Shown here piece after piece: positions 22,401-30,300 of a DNA stretch of 64,000 bases. Origin of the DNA: Penicillium oxalicum (Eukaryota > Ascomycota > Eurotiomycetes > Eurotiales > Aspergillaceae). The position numbers and the translations under genes were made by a program. A model generated the notes under the pieces. The model saw only the letters and a program-made list of their open reading frames with translations. It ran no database searches and was not told where the DNA came from. Every line of letters starts with the position of its first letter. Position 1 is the stretch's first letter. Location of the stretch: the NCBI RefSeq assembly GCF_001723175.1, contig NC_064656.1:1550001-1614000 (forward strand), read 5' to 3'.

Positions 22401-22800
22401 TATCCGTGAACGATCACTCGTTCTCCCTTCTTCTTTCCCTGCGCCCTCAAGTCGCATCAACACTCGCCTGGTTACAGCACCACATTGGCTCCGCACTTCA
22501 GCCGTCGATACTCGACTCGCGCTGGCGCATACCGTGCGTAACATTGTACAGGCTGCCCACGGGCAAAGCGCGGATGCGGATGAAGTTCGTGACCGTGTCT
22601 GGCAACTCCGACTCTTATTCGAATGGCTGGATCGTGTGCAGGCCGACGATGCGGAGAAGAATGCTAGTCCGGGAGTGCTGCCACAAGCTCAGAATCAGAC
22701 ATCGGGTCTGTGGCTGCGAAGGGACTTTTTGGAGGAGGCTAGGTGGCAGATCCTGGAGGTTCAGAATGAAGGGCCTGGGAGTGAGATGGGCGGTGCGTGA
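16498..22800 (+). CDS. apc1: Anaphase-promoting complex subunit 1 (BimE)
   Basis: A single uninterrupted exon of 2,100 residues beginning MATTRSLGVHEPSAISYL. The ATG at 16498 is preferred because the reading frame upstream of it offers only a TTG, and because the MxxxRSLGxHEPSA opening fits Aspergillus BimE. The N-terminal half is a degenerate propeller with long Ser-rich inserts (around residues 120-650). The C-terminal part carries the proteasome/cyclosome repeats: GLLLGLSASYIGTMDTLI, TAGIMGIGLLYC, AAGFALGLINLAKG, GLCFALGLRYAGSG and MAIGMLFLGGG, spanning about residues 1415-1780. Family knowledge: Apc1 is the largest scaffold of the APC/C ubiquitin ligase that triggers anaphase and mitotic exit. 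Length is close to the ~2,070 residues of A. nidulans BimE. The Ser-rich inserts are plausible phospho-regulatory segments (inference). Confidence 0.95.
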   Translation: MATTRSLGVHEPSAISYLVAEGFLSPDPSEDQYKWTTCVDEGGSTGPVDDELVWTKHCVVWSRAGVVKRVFRFDPEKEDVRYALFTQFAAGNARSPGYREKATNASKKDRATHTATRSRSKGTQKGLGAASSLPGSGSTLNLHVDSRAAIATPSSSSDQSSRALVVVLKSQAHIFFVAGNSHTIPLPFEVESVFATPRGLLFQRKISEESPHTQTPCGPPPNSFMTSTSASIFDPGASQSSNVLRPAPGKGKRQSFKLPSIRNSTWGSGSHGSADIPRVFSLIDPHSEMGLVVTCSTSPGFKSSISSSTSRRQGSGLDSLDPTDEIVYISAKDELSSLGQTRNDTPLILVLTMNNITGLYTVWTARYRDDEIDGSKRGASRRQTEGTRSTRRSSHFGMATGATTPVARPPTGRESFGPWTEHWASSQNTESKNTAEEDLVSRVAQDFGDVGVPLKASRRVSSLLARTDLANSQDRVTFSDLATGSQSNTAVHHGGFRQSMGAGSTRASFGFNPRSSLPPGSGSVYSAAGSFVDPPVDKLLEDMNGGGLAEGFGNIALRESASGLPEELLLSKVESFSTMFSGNFRGSFGHASSHHLRVSTLSSPELNMQKGNVRSVAICIVDQDSRNMTIVNMKVEQVAIPKNRKAAKKSKSAERRPLLVHAAGVQYVPNVWDACTITDGGISRLLTLTVLENGHRELSLQTLWSSPSKVEIPRPLYLNDPHGVSAKKLAIRPRDSGVNRVMADPDLIFNAFDHSCSCGKVDLVDTSKQRHRLQIQMEPRNELVQKVVKVCNFVLRDTGKAGDGILVAWWEVIRWLQSRDDVENDIEWTALVIVLFSLAIPFIKSPQPQAPARRTRRKKNFLRSSSGSYIDLESWEAMLDLESGSSGVVAPWMKSSAWNWIVEQDSVAGHSTRDTTRQIQSEQPNANRTTYRHNSYLLRCASLSREFLQSSPGARATGGDGYLPISGAFAESTRCTALGTILIGLHLLREEQKLCTSDAEESQQPLGLLAPVLAQLGGWLGWRSWNWSESSYFGTEMASMERWQFEDTRITELNVPAEPFSPPSVFDFLSRTSREEFSPFLSLLDVINARDRTPRKDRLWKECFDLTPRTLALSGFLCDVRRAASPLEKIQLLHRWGLNKSIIDTFPEGVSAPLYETVMQCQNEASTSWHTALLEIIDREDLYMSMNPAQAKSFAPSQQVASSHDAFRDHHNIGNSALEFDSGVAFEASAEADRLAVTKLVFREDRRYVEASRLLNQSKAPVAECFPEPDWTDSDLLEAQKEIMQLVSYRTLSIPAGRGMLFFSGRLPLLTEKLPIPSFSMQCVMKPSNVTVSADRNAFTEEKVCWAFFHNGVSTGLAISKESKGIDTSWILFNKPAELTNRHAGFLLALGLNGHLKSLAKWVAFKYLTPKHTMTSIGLLLGLSASYIGTMDTLITRLLSVHVSRMLPMGAAELNLSPLTQTAGIMGIGLLYCRSQHRRMSEVMLSEIENTEEEEHAGAQEDLRDEGYRLAAGFALGLINLAKGKDLQGMRDMHVVERLLSIAAGTKHVDLAHVLDRATAGATIATALIFMKTNDQVLAQKIDIPDTTVRFDYIRPDLFLLRTLARHLIMWDSIRPEVDWINSSLPEVYRRRARLRGIHRLQSEDMPFFNIIGGLCFALGLRYAGSGNTQARDLLLYYLDQFIRISRLPVLSYDARLTRNSVRNCQDIVSLSAAVVMAGTGDLMLFRRLRSLHGRVDPDTPYGSHMAAHMAIGMLFLGGGSYTLGTSDLGVAALLCAFYPVFPTEVLDNKCHLQAFRHLWVLAAEPRCIVPRDLDTRRPISIPITITLHTGGVSTLTAPCLLPDPGEIRRVDVRGPDHWPLALDFSQDDALREKFRRGDPSVYLRRKATYSSAGDSTSVFASTLTGLSETQDILPTMTAAGATPAKGLPPSLWPNHTALLSGSLGAAAGSSQSPWDWVFALPSLQGLDIRERSLVLPSSFPAPSSRINTRLVTAPHWLRTSAVDTRLALAHTVRNIVQAAHGQSADADEVRDRVWQLRLLFEWLDRVQADDAEKNASPGVLPQAQNQTSGLWLRRDFLEEARWQILEVQNEGPGSEMGGA

Positions 22801-23205
22801 GGCATACGTGCTTCGATGGTTTTTTTAAAGGGGGGGTGGGGGGGGTGTTTTTTTTCTCGTTCGTATTGGCTTTGGAGACTTTTATTCATTGAATGGGGAT
22901 GGGATGTGATGAGATGCTAGCGTGTTTCCTAGGTTGTATGATATGATATCCACGATAATGCATGAAATTAGATATATCTTTTGGCTCTTATATACTATTG
23001 CTTGATTTTGCAACGATGACTTGATCATGCTGAGGTGTCAGGTATCAGGTGTGTGTACCCGCAGACAACTAGAAGCAAAGAGTAAAATAATCCACTGTTG
23101 ATCCATGAGGTAAATTCCGGACCATAACTCCCACAATCCTTTTTAGATACGCGCTATTGCAAATGCCATTATGTATATCACAGTAAAGACCAACCCGATC
23201 CTCCA
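22801..23205. other. Convergent 3' intergenic region with G and T runs
   Basis: Lies between the apc1 and rba50 stop codons. It starts with a G-rich stretch interrupted by T (about 22,830-22,848) followed by a T run. No ORF. Confidence 0.6.
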
Positions 23206-24671
23206 CTACCGCGGCCGCGTCTGACCCGGTTTCAACAGTCCTCGATCCCCTCCACCACCTTTCTGCCACAGCCAAACACCTTCCATTGCCCAAGCCGCAG
23301 CACTAGCATGGCGCCCGATTCCTGACGCAACCGGCAACGATGGACGACCATCTGAGCTTTCCTGGTCTCCCTCCTTGCTCGTCTCATCTTTCTTGCCTCC
23401 ACGCACCCTCTCCTGGCCACTGACGCCTTCGGCCTCGGCCAACATGCCACCCACGACCCCTTCTTTCTCAATGACGAACCACAATCCTTCGGATAATTGG
23501 CCTCCGCGTTCTCCGAACTCGCCCTTACCAAGTCGGAACAAGATTCGGCCGAGAACCTGCCAGGCGATGCAGCGCTGAGCCGCGAATGTTGAGCGCGAGA
23601 GGATCGCCAGCTCGGGAATAGTATATCCGGCAGCCTGGGGGTCGTCGCCGTGGTGGTGCAGACCAAGCGTGGTGGGGAGGGCCAAGGACGTTGTTGGTCC
23701 CAGGATGGTGCCTCGGAGTGAGAAGCGGACTTCTGAGGGAGTCATGGATGTTGCGTTACTGGCGGGATGGTACGGAGAGGTCGAGTCTGGGTCCTCCGGA
23801 TCACTAGACGGGGGGCGGAGCCAGGAGAGGGCGGCTGGATCGGTGGTCATTTCGGGGAAGTAGTGGGATTGAAGGTCCGTTAGGAAATCTGGGGAAGAAG
23901 GGTCGAGAACTGGCATCGGTTGTTTGGGGCGAGGAAAGTGGAAAGTTTCAATGACGGCGGGATCCATGATGGGGGTTTTTCAGAGGCAGGTCGCAGGTCT
24001 TTTGGCGGTTGGAGAGGTGGACGATCGTCGTTGGCGGGTCCTTTGAGTGAAGATGATGGATTTTGAGGGATGATGACGTCGGCTTGTCTGCCCTTTGTAG
24101 ATTCCGATAGGGATATATCGAAGGAAACGGATTTGGAAGATTTTGTAGAAGCTGAGTGTCCTGCAGACTTGGTTGCGGGCTCGGATGAATCCTCTTGTGT
24201 CGGCGTCGCTGGCGTCGCTCCAGCGCCGGTGTTTGCTTCATCATCGATCCGAGCTCGACGGAGGAATCTTTCCAAAAGCGCAGGATCCATCGATTCCATC
24301 AACTCTTCCCGCTCCTTCTGAATCTGCGCTTCTGACATTGATGCCAGATGACGTTTGTTCTCTTCTGCGATGGCTCGCTTGTCATCCTGCAGAGTGGGTG
24401 GTGTATTTGACGAGACATCGTTGGCCTGAGGGGTCGCTTTCTGGCCAGCTCGTCGTTCCTTAAAGGACGGAGTCTTGGTGCGGCGGCGATGCGCGGGAAA
24501 TCCGGTTGAAGAGGTGGACGAAGGTGGTGCTGGAGCCGGTGGTGTAGCCGCGGTAGGTGCTCGCTCACGAATCTCCCCGATCAACGAGAAGGGTGAGGGG
24601 GCGGGATCACTGGGGATGGTGACAGTGTCATCGTCCAGATCAACCATGAACCGTTCACCTCGAAAGGCCAT
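23206..24671 (-). CDS. rba50: RPAP1/Rba50-like RNA polymerase II assembly factor, interrupted by an apparent single-base frameshift
   Basis: Two abutting minus-strand frames make one RPAP1 protein. The N-terminal frame (24671 to about 23980, start MAFRGERFMVDLDDDTVTIP) holds the RPAP1_N block with KRAIAEENKRHLASMSEAQI and ERFLRRARIDDEAN. The C-terminal frame (about 23974 to the stop at 23206) carries RPAP1_C: SEVRFSLRGTILGP, TLGLHHHGDDPQAAGYTIPE and GVWLWQKGG. The frames meet at an A5C5 run (minus strand; G5T5 at 23971-23980 on plus). The downstream frame has a stop just above the junction and there is no AG acceptor in the needed place, so an intron does not explain the switch. One lost base does, and would give about 488 residues. 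Family knowledge: Rba50/RPAP1 helps assemble and import Pol II. It is divergent from hpc2. Confidence 0.85.
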
Positions 24672-26422
24672 GGTGTAATGGGGAATCAATCACTCGGAGA
24701 TGGATCGGAGCGAGAGGGGAGATATGATCTCCAGGGTAATCTGCGTCAGGGCCGAGGAGTCGACCGTCACTCGAGTCAGGCAGGGAGCAGCGGGCGGCCT
24801 GCAGAGAAAAAAAACCGATTATGTCAGCGCGGGGCGCTGCGGCTCAAAAGGCTAAAAACGCTGGAGATATACAGACTAACCGTATGTGGTTAGCACAAGA
24901 TGTGCGGGAGTGCTAGGCTGAAAGGGGAAATACACGATGCTGTGTGGCACAGCCAGAAAATGAGGAAATTCAGCAGTAAGGAATATCCTGGGGTTTGATT
25001 CCGGCGTCGGTAGTGTTATGAAATTTGAAATGTGACATCTGGATCATGGTTCGAGATCATGGTATTGATATTCTGCGTATCATCAGGTGGAGAATTCATC
25101 TATCAATCATACCGCATTACTTGTGGTCTTTGACCCTCTCTACAGTACACTGGAGAGGCCAGACACCAGACTAGGGAAAGTCCAGGTCACCTGGAGATCA
25201 AAGCTCTTTGTCCCTGAACGATCGATTCATTCAAGCCAAGACCTAAGCACCCCATTCATCTGTCAGATTGATGTCCGGGTGCAATATCAGGGAACGTCTC
25301 TGCCATAAGCCATTGAATTCCCGTATCATCATATCGCGTATGGTTGAGGATAGATCCGCCTCGGTCCTGTTCCTGACACACTCCGGGCCCGATTGTTGGA
25401 ATGCGGACGGATCTATCGAGACCGATCGGATTCAGATCTCAGAGAGAGATGACCCTGGCGTCCCTTTTTCCTTTTTGAATCGAGTGCTCTGCTGATATCA
25501 GCCTCCTTTGGTACCCCTCGTCTGGTCACCCCTCCCATCAGATCAGGATGGAGGGAACGATAGCCACGGGGGCGCCAAGGGAATGACGGTGCCTTTGTGC
25601 AGTTGGGGACAGTGCAGGACATCCGCTGCGGAGTGGATCCAGCCATGCTGAGTCATTCCCGGGCGGGTCAGTACTTAGCCCTGGTTCATGATCTGGTCCA
25701 GTGGTGAGGCCCGACTCGTTATAGATGTTGGTCGGTTTGGGTCAATTGCAGGACTGACACTCTCCGGTGGTTTAGACGATTGGTCCGTACGTGTCGGCCA
25801 GGAGTTGGACTACGCGAGTCTCTGCCGAAAGAGCAAGACGGGTCTCAGGTCTGTGCATCACTCAGTACGAGTACCGGACTGGATACCACGACCACAATCT
25901 CCTCGGCAGCCATCTGTCCAGGTCAAGCTGGGGCACCTTCTTATGCCAGGTAACCAAGTCGAAATCAGTGGTATTGTGCTGGTTACTCTGCCCGTCTTTC
26001 TGATGCCCCTTTGGACCTTCCACTTACCACCTCGTCCGAACTGGTACCTAAACAGACCCAAGTTCCTCACAGTCACGAGCACCGGCCCCTACCCTAACTG
26101 AGGCCTGTCTGATCCCCTCAAGCCCATTCCCATCTCCTCCCTTCCCTTTTCCTCTCGTTCTCGCCTTCTCCTCTCTCCTCTCATCGCTCTTTTTCCTGAC
26201 CTCGTTTTTGATTCATCTCTTTCCCCTCACCCCCGTCATCCTGCCATTACACCAACCCATCCACCCTCCGTTCACCAACAACCCCCTCCCCATCAAGACA
26301 ATTTGCCTTTTTCATTTTCCAAATCCACGCCGGCAATTCTCATCATCCATCGGGACCAGTGTGAAGTCATCGTCAGAACATCACGCATTTTTGACCAGTC
26401 CATCTCAACTTGAATCATCACC
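24672..26422. promoter_or_regulatory. Long divergent intergenic region, rba50 / hpc2
   Basis: 1.75 kb between divergent starts. The right end (about 26,100-26,300) is a dense C/T tract typical of fungal leaders, here for hpc2. ORFs inside (for example 25,688-26,101 on plus) show no domain and begin in arbitrary sequence. I see no tRNA or other RNA gene. Confidence 0.5.
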
Positions 26423-28781
26423 ATGTCAACTGATCCTCCCGAGCAGGCCCTCCCAAGGATGACGGACCGCCCGTGGATGAGATGATCGGGTCGAGACGTG
26501 CTTCCGGCGCCAGACGGTCGCGTCGCAAGAAGGATGAGGACACCAATTCTGCCACAAATACCCCAGACACTCGCGCCAAGAAGAAAGAGGAGAAGGAAAA
26601 GGAAAAGAAAAGGAGAAGCCTACCCGTGCTGCTCGTCGTCCGCGAGAGAAGTCCACCGCGACGGCTGCGTCACGAAAAAAGGCCAAATTAGAAGCCTCGG
26701 GAGATGAAGCTGCAACGGATCAACATGCCCCCTCACCAACCCCGACGGCGCCAACCGCCGCTGCTGCCACTCCGACTGCCAATCCAACCCATCCCCCGGT
26801 ATCCCAACCACCACCTCCCTCTTCATCCCGAATACCCCAGTGCCGGCAAGCAAGCCCAGCCCGCCGCCTACGTCAGCGTCAATAACTCAGTCGCATCGTC
26901 CCTCGCACTTGAACCAGAGTCCGCGCCTTTCTCCTTCAGATGCCAGGTCTGTAGCGGCGCAGGATCATCGATCCCGACCTCAATCCCAACCGCCGCCACC
27001 GCCGCCTCCACAGCCGTCTCAAGTGACCTCCGCGCCCAGTCCGGCCCTGGCGTCAGCACCAGCCCGCACGAGCGGTCGCAATTTCGATCCCATTCGATCA
27101 GCCTTTGAGGATCCTTCGCCCGCCCCCGTGTACAGCCCTCCCCCGACGGTCTCTCCAAGACCCAGCTATCGCGCGAGTGCCTCGCCGGCAATCTCCAGCA
27201 TCATTGACCCTCCAGCACAGACTCAAGTGACATATCCTCCTCAGCTGGCACGTACCTCTTCGGGCCATGTCCCGACGGTTTCTTCGCCGGCACCCGGCCC
27301 TCCTGCGAGGGTGCACACCCCCAGTCATTCTGCTCTAGCTCCCTCGCCAATCCCCGTGTCCTCGCCCTCGCATGGTGCGATCCATACCCCTCAACAGCCG
27401 CCGTATACCAACAATGCGCATTACGCTCCTCACAACGACTCGCGTTCACTTCAGGCTCCGTCGCCAAAACTGGATTTGGGGGCACCCCCACGCCACAGCC
27501 TGCACCCGGCCAAACTCAATCCCATTCGCAACGACTGGCAGATCCTCCGGCTGAAGCTGAACTCCCGCAAGGCTCAGCGCAGCCATCCTCCGATGCGATG
27601 GACATTGATTCCAAGGAGCCGGTCGTCGCATCAGCCAAGAAAGAGAAGGGCACAACTACCGCCTCTTCTTCGAAACCCCCCTCGCCCAAGCCGGTGCGAG
27701 TGGCCAAAGAAGCGCCCAAAATCCCTCAGGGCTCCGGCTTGATCACGACTGCTCTGTTTGGGGGAGTGGATGGCTCGGCCAAGTCCGACGTGCGCAGCGT
27801 GCCCAACATTGTCATTCATGTGCCGCTCAACAAGGGCAACCAGATTATCAATTTTGCACAACTGGCAGAGGAACAGTACGGGTTTGCAGCACTACATCCG
27901 CGATTGGCGGCGCACAAGGAGCGTTTGGCACGTGTCGCCGCTGCCGGGGCAGCACTCGAGCGAAGCGACAAAAGTCTCAAGGGAATCTCGGCTGGTGAGA
28001 GTGCCGACGAGGATTTGAGTCTCGACGTGGATCGTGATAGCGATCTCGATGGGGATATCTCAATGATTGGCGCGAGCACCAACGGTGGACAGTCAGAAGC
28101 AAGTGACGGGAAGAAGAAACGCAGAAGAAAAGTGGAGGAATACGACCGTGATGATCCATTTGTTGATGATAGTGAAATGGCATGGCAAGAGCAGGCGGCT
28201 GCCAGTAAGGATGGGTTCTTTGTGTACAGTGGACCACTTGTACCGGAGGGCGAAAAGGTCCAGGTGGAACGGTACGTCTACGCTTTTGCATCTTGTGTTT
28301 TCTCTTTTATCCGTTCTCAGTTTACGGTCACTGATTTTATGGGCTATTGTACAGTGCGGATGGTACGATCAAACGTGGCCGTGGTCGCGGTCGGGGCACT
28401 GGGCGTGGTCGTTCCTTGACCTCTCAGCCCCATGTGCCCATTGCGGCGGCAGTCCCCATCTCTCAAGAAACAGGTCTGCCATTGCGAGGACCAGGCTCTC
28501 GGGGCGGTGTCTCGCGTCGTGGACGAGGCTCGAAGAAAACCGACACCTCAGACAAGCACAGTGACCGCAACGGCACTACTGCATCGACCTCCCACGAAAG
28601 CCGCGGTGGACGTGGCGGCAGCACCGCTGGCCGTGGAGGCTCGTCCTCGCGGGGGGGCAAGAATTCTATCATGTCGATGCTGGACATCGCGCCGGCTCCC
28701 AGCCAGCAGAGCCACATGGGAGGCATTGCCCCTGCAGCTGGTGCCAGTCCACTTGCTGGACCGGAGTTGGTCATGAAATAG
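26423..28781 (+). CDS. hpc2: HIR complex subunit Hpc2 (ubinuclein-like HRD protein) with four apparent single-base frameshifts
   Basis: ATG at 26423 (MSTDPPEQ). The sensible reading then moves through three frames: a basic stretch with GSRRASGARRSRRKKDEDTN, then KKAKLEASGDEAATDQHAPS and a Pro-rich run, then a long PPPPPPPQP disordered region, then SSDAMDIDSKEP. After that the frame holds to a clean intron (donor 28272, acceptor ending 28354) and an Arg-Gly-rich tail with SIMSMLDIAPAP. The Hpc2-related domain is clear: EEYDRDDPFVDDSEMAWQEQ and KDGFFVYSGPLVPEGEKV. Family knowledge: Hpc2/ubinuclein binds H3.3-H4 within HIR, for replication-independent nucleosome assembly. Shifts fall at CCC 26448-26450, AAAA 26608-26611, CCCC 26835-26838 and CCCCC 27485-27489. 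Each is cured by one added base, pointing to consensus error or decay rather than introns. Confidence 0.85.
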
Positions 28782-29269
28782 GAGGGTTGAAGTGTAAGAG
28801 ATAGCAAGTGTTGCATCTGGACTGAGTTCATCATTTGTTCATGTTCGTCGAATGTGAAACAGCGACGGGACATATTGGCGTTTTGGGATGTTGGGGGGTT
28901 GGGGTTGTGGTATTGCTGTCTACCTGTCTCTGTTGGTCGAGTCTCATTATTTTTCTTCTGTTATATTATAATTTGTCTAGCTAGCCCCCATGTGGCGTGT
29001 TATTCATCACCTTATCACTCTTGCACTCCCTCTTACATGTCTTGGCTTTGTCTGTTCTCTCGTCGACATGGACAAGCAAACCTCGAACTCATGCCAATTC
29101 CATCTCTTCCAATCTTGGGTGGACCTCACAACAACCCATGTTGTCTCCCGGCGAAGAACAAGGGCCTCTCAATCAGATCGTACACAGTACTAGAATAACC
29201 CAGTAGGTTTGCTCCGACGGACACTCGACTAGCCCCGTGGAGGAAGTCCCATTTTCCTGCGGGCGTCAG

Positions 29270-29288
29270 TAGGTAGCCCGGCTACCTA
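29270..29288. repeat. Perfect 9-bp inverted repeat with one-base centre
   Basis: TAGGTAGCC, one C, then GGCTACCTA: a 19-nt near-palindrome in intergenic DNA. It could be a protein-binding site, a remnant of a mobile-element terminus, or chance. No associated ORF. Confidence 0.6.
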
Positions 29289-29619
29289 ATACACGCGGAT
29301 CAAACGGTGTTTATCTGATCCTCGAGAAATCCCAAGTCATCCCGTTGCAGGAATATCAGATCAACTCACTTCAACCAATTACACTTTATCTCGGGCCAGG
29401 TATTTTATTTGGAATATGTGGATTTCTTCTTGGGGGGGAGAGAAAGAACAAGAATTCGAATGAAGGGGAAGAGTACCTAGATCTCTTTTGTTGCGTTGCT
29501 ATTTAAAAGAGAAAAAGAAGAAGAGAGAGGGGGGGGCGGGGAAAGATGCACTATATTTTAGGGTCATCATCCGGTTACTCTTATATACGCCTATTTCATG
29601 CAGGACATGTCTTGACAAT

Positions 29620-29780
29620 CCAAGGGAATCGAAAAAGAGAAAATGGAAACGGAGCGAAGAACATCATAAGGGACAACAGATGACGTTCCCAACGGGTAAA
29701 TGAACATGAAAAGGCAAAGAAGGGGAACGACAACAAGAAGAGGGAAAAGAGAAGAAGGAGAAGAAAAGAAAAGAACATGG
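29620..29780. repeat. Polypurine (plus) / polypyrimidine (minus) tract
   Basis: About 160 bases composed very largely of A and G on the plus strand. On the minus strand the composition resembles a fungal CT-rich promoter or leader, but no minus-strand gene follows it, so it may be plain low-complexity DNA. Confidence 0.6.
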
Positions 29781-30300
29781 CTCGTGCTATGATGATTTCA
29801 GCGGGTGAGGAACGGACAATGCAGGATTCGGTGGGTATGAGGAATGGAGAGAGTGGGGAGGGGGAAGGGAGAGGAAATGAGATCGTATATGTTCAAGTAG
29901 AAGCCACTTCGAGTCTGGGGAGTAAGATCGCCCCTCTCTTGTTGCAATTGCTTTTGGAGAAGGGCCAAAGAAAAAAAACCCCAGACAAAGGGAGAATGCC
30001 GAGGATGGACAGAGAGGGTCACGAAGAAGAAGGACGAAGGGAGAGTCAAGGTGAAATTGAGAGATGTGACTCTCAGATACGAGTCGCAAATCAGACCAGA
30101 TCCAGACCGCGCAAGCGACGTCCCGTGAGAGGGATTTGAAGGAGGAAGTGAGACACCACTGACTTCATTGATGGGCGAGATCATGTCCACATCTCAGTCA
30201 AATCTCAGCCACATTTGACACCAACTCCACCTCCTACCCCCTTGGGATCTGTGGTCCAGTTGACCCGCGCTGCTTCCCATGACATCTCGGCAGATAGCCC

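Larger units (their letters stand above)
28782..30300. other. Convergent intergenic region between hpc2 and MAPKK
   Basis: No supported gene. It holds a 19-nt hairpin at 29,270 and a long purine-rich strand at about 29,620-29,780, both listed separately. ORFs over the purine tract are composition artefacts. Confidence 0.55.

Noticed and set aside
25688..26101. 137-codon plus ORF in the rba50/hpc2 gap
   Set aside because: No domain, no codon bias, and it lies in promoter-like DNA.
26423..27489. Programmed ribosomal frameshifting as the explanation for hpc2
   Set aside because: Four separate shifts in the same direction at plain homopolymers, without slippery heptamers or pseudoknots, is not a known mechanism; base loss is simpler.
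29777..30139. Overlapping ORFs on both strands in the purine tract
   Set aside because: Low-complexity composition removes stops; residues are repeats of Arg/Glu/Gly or Ser/Phe/Leu.
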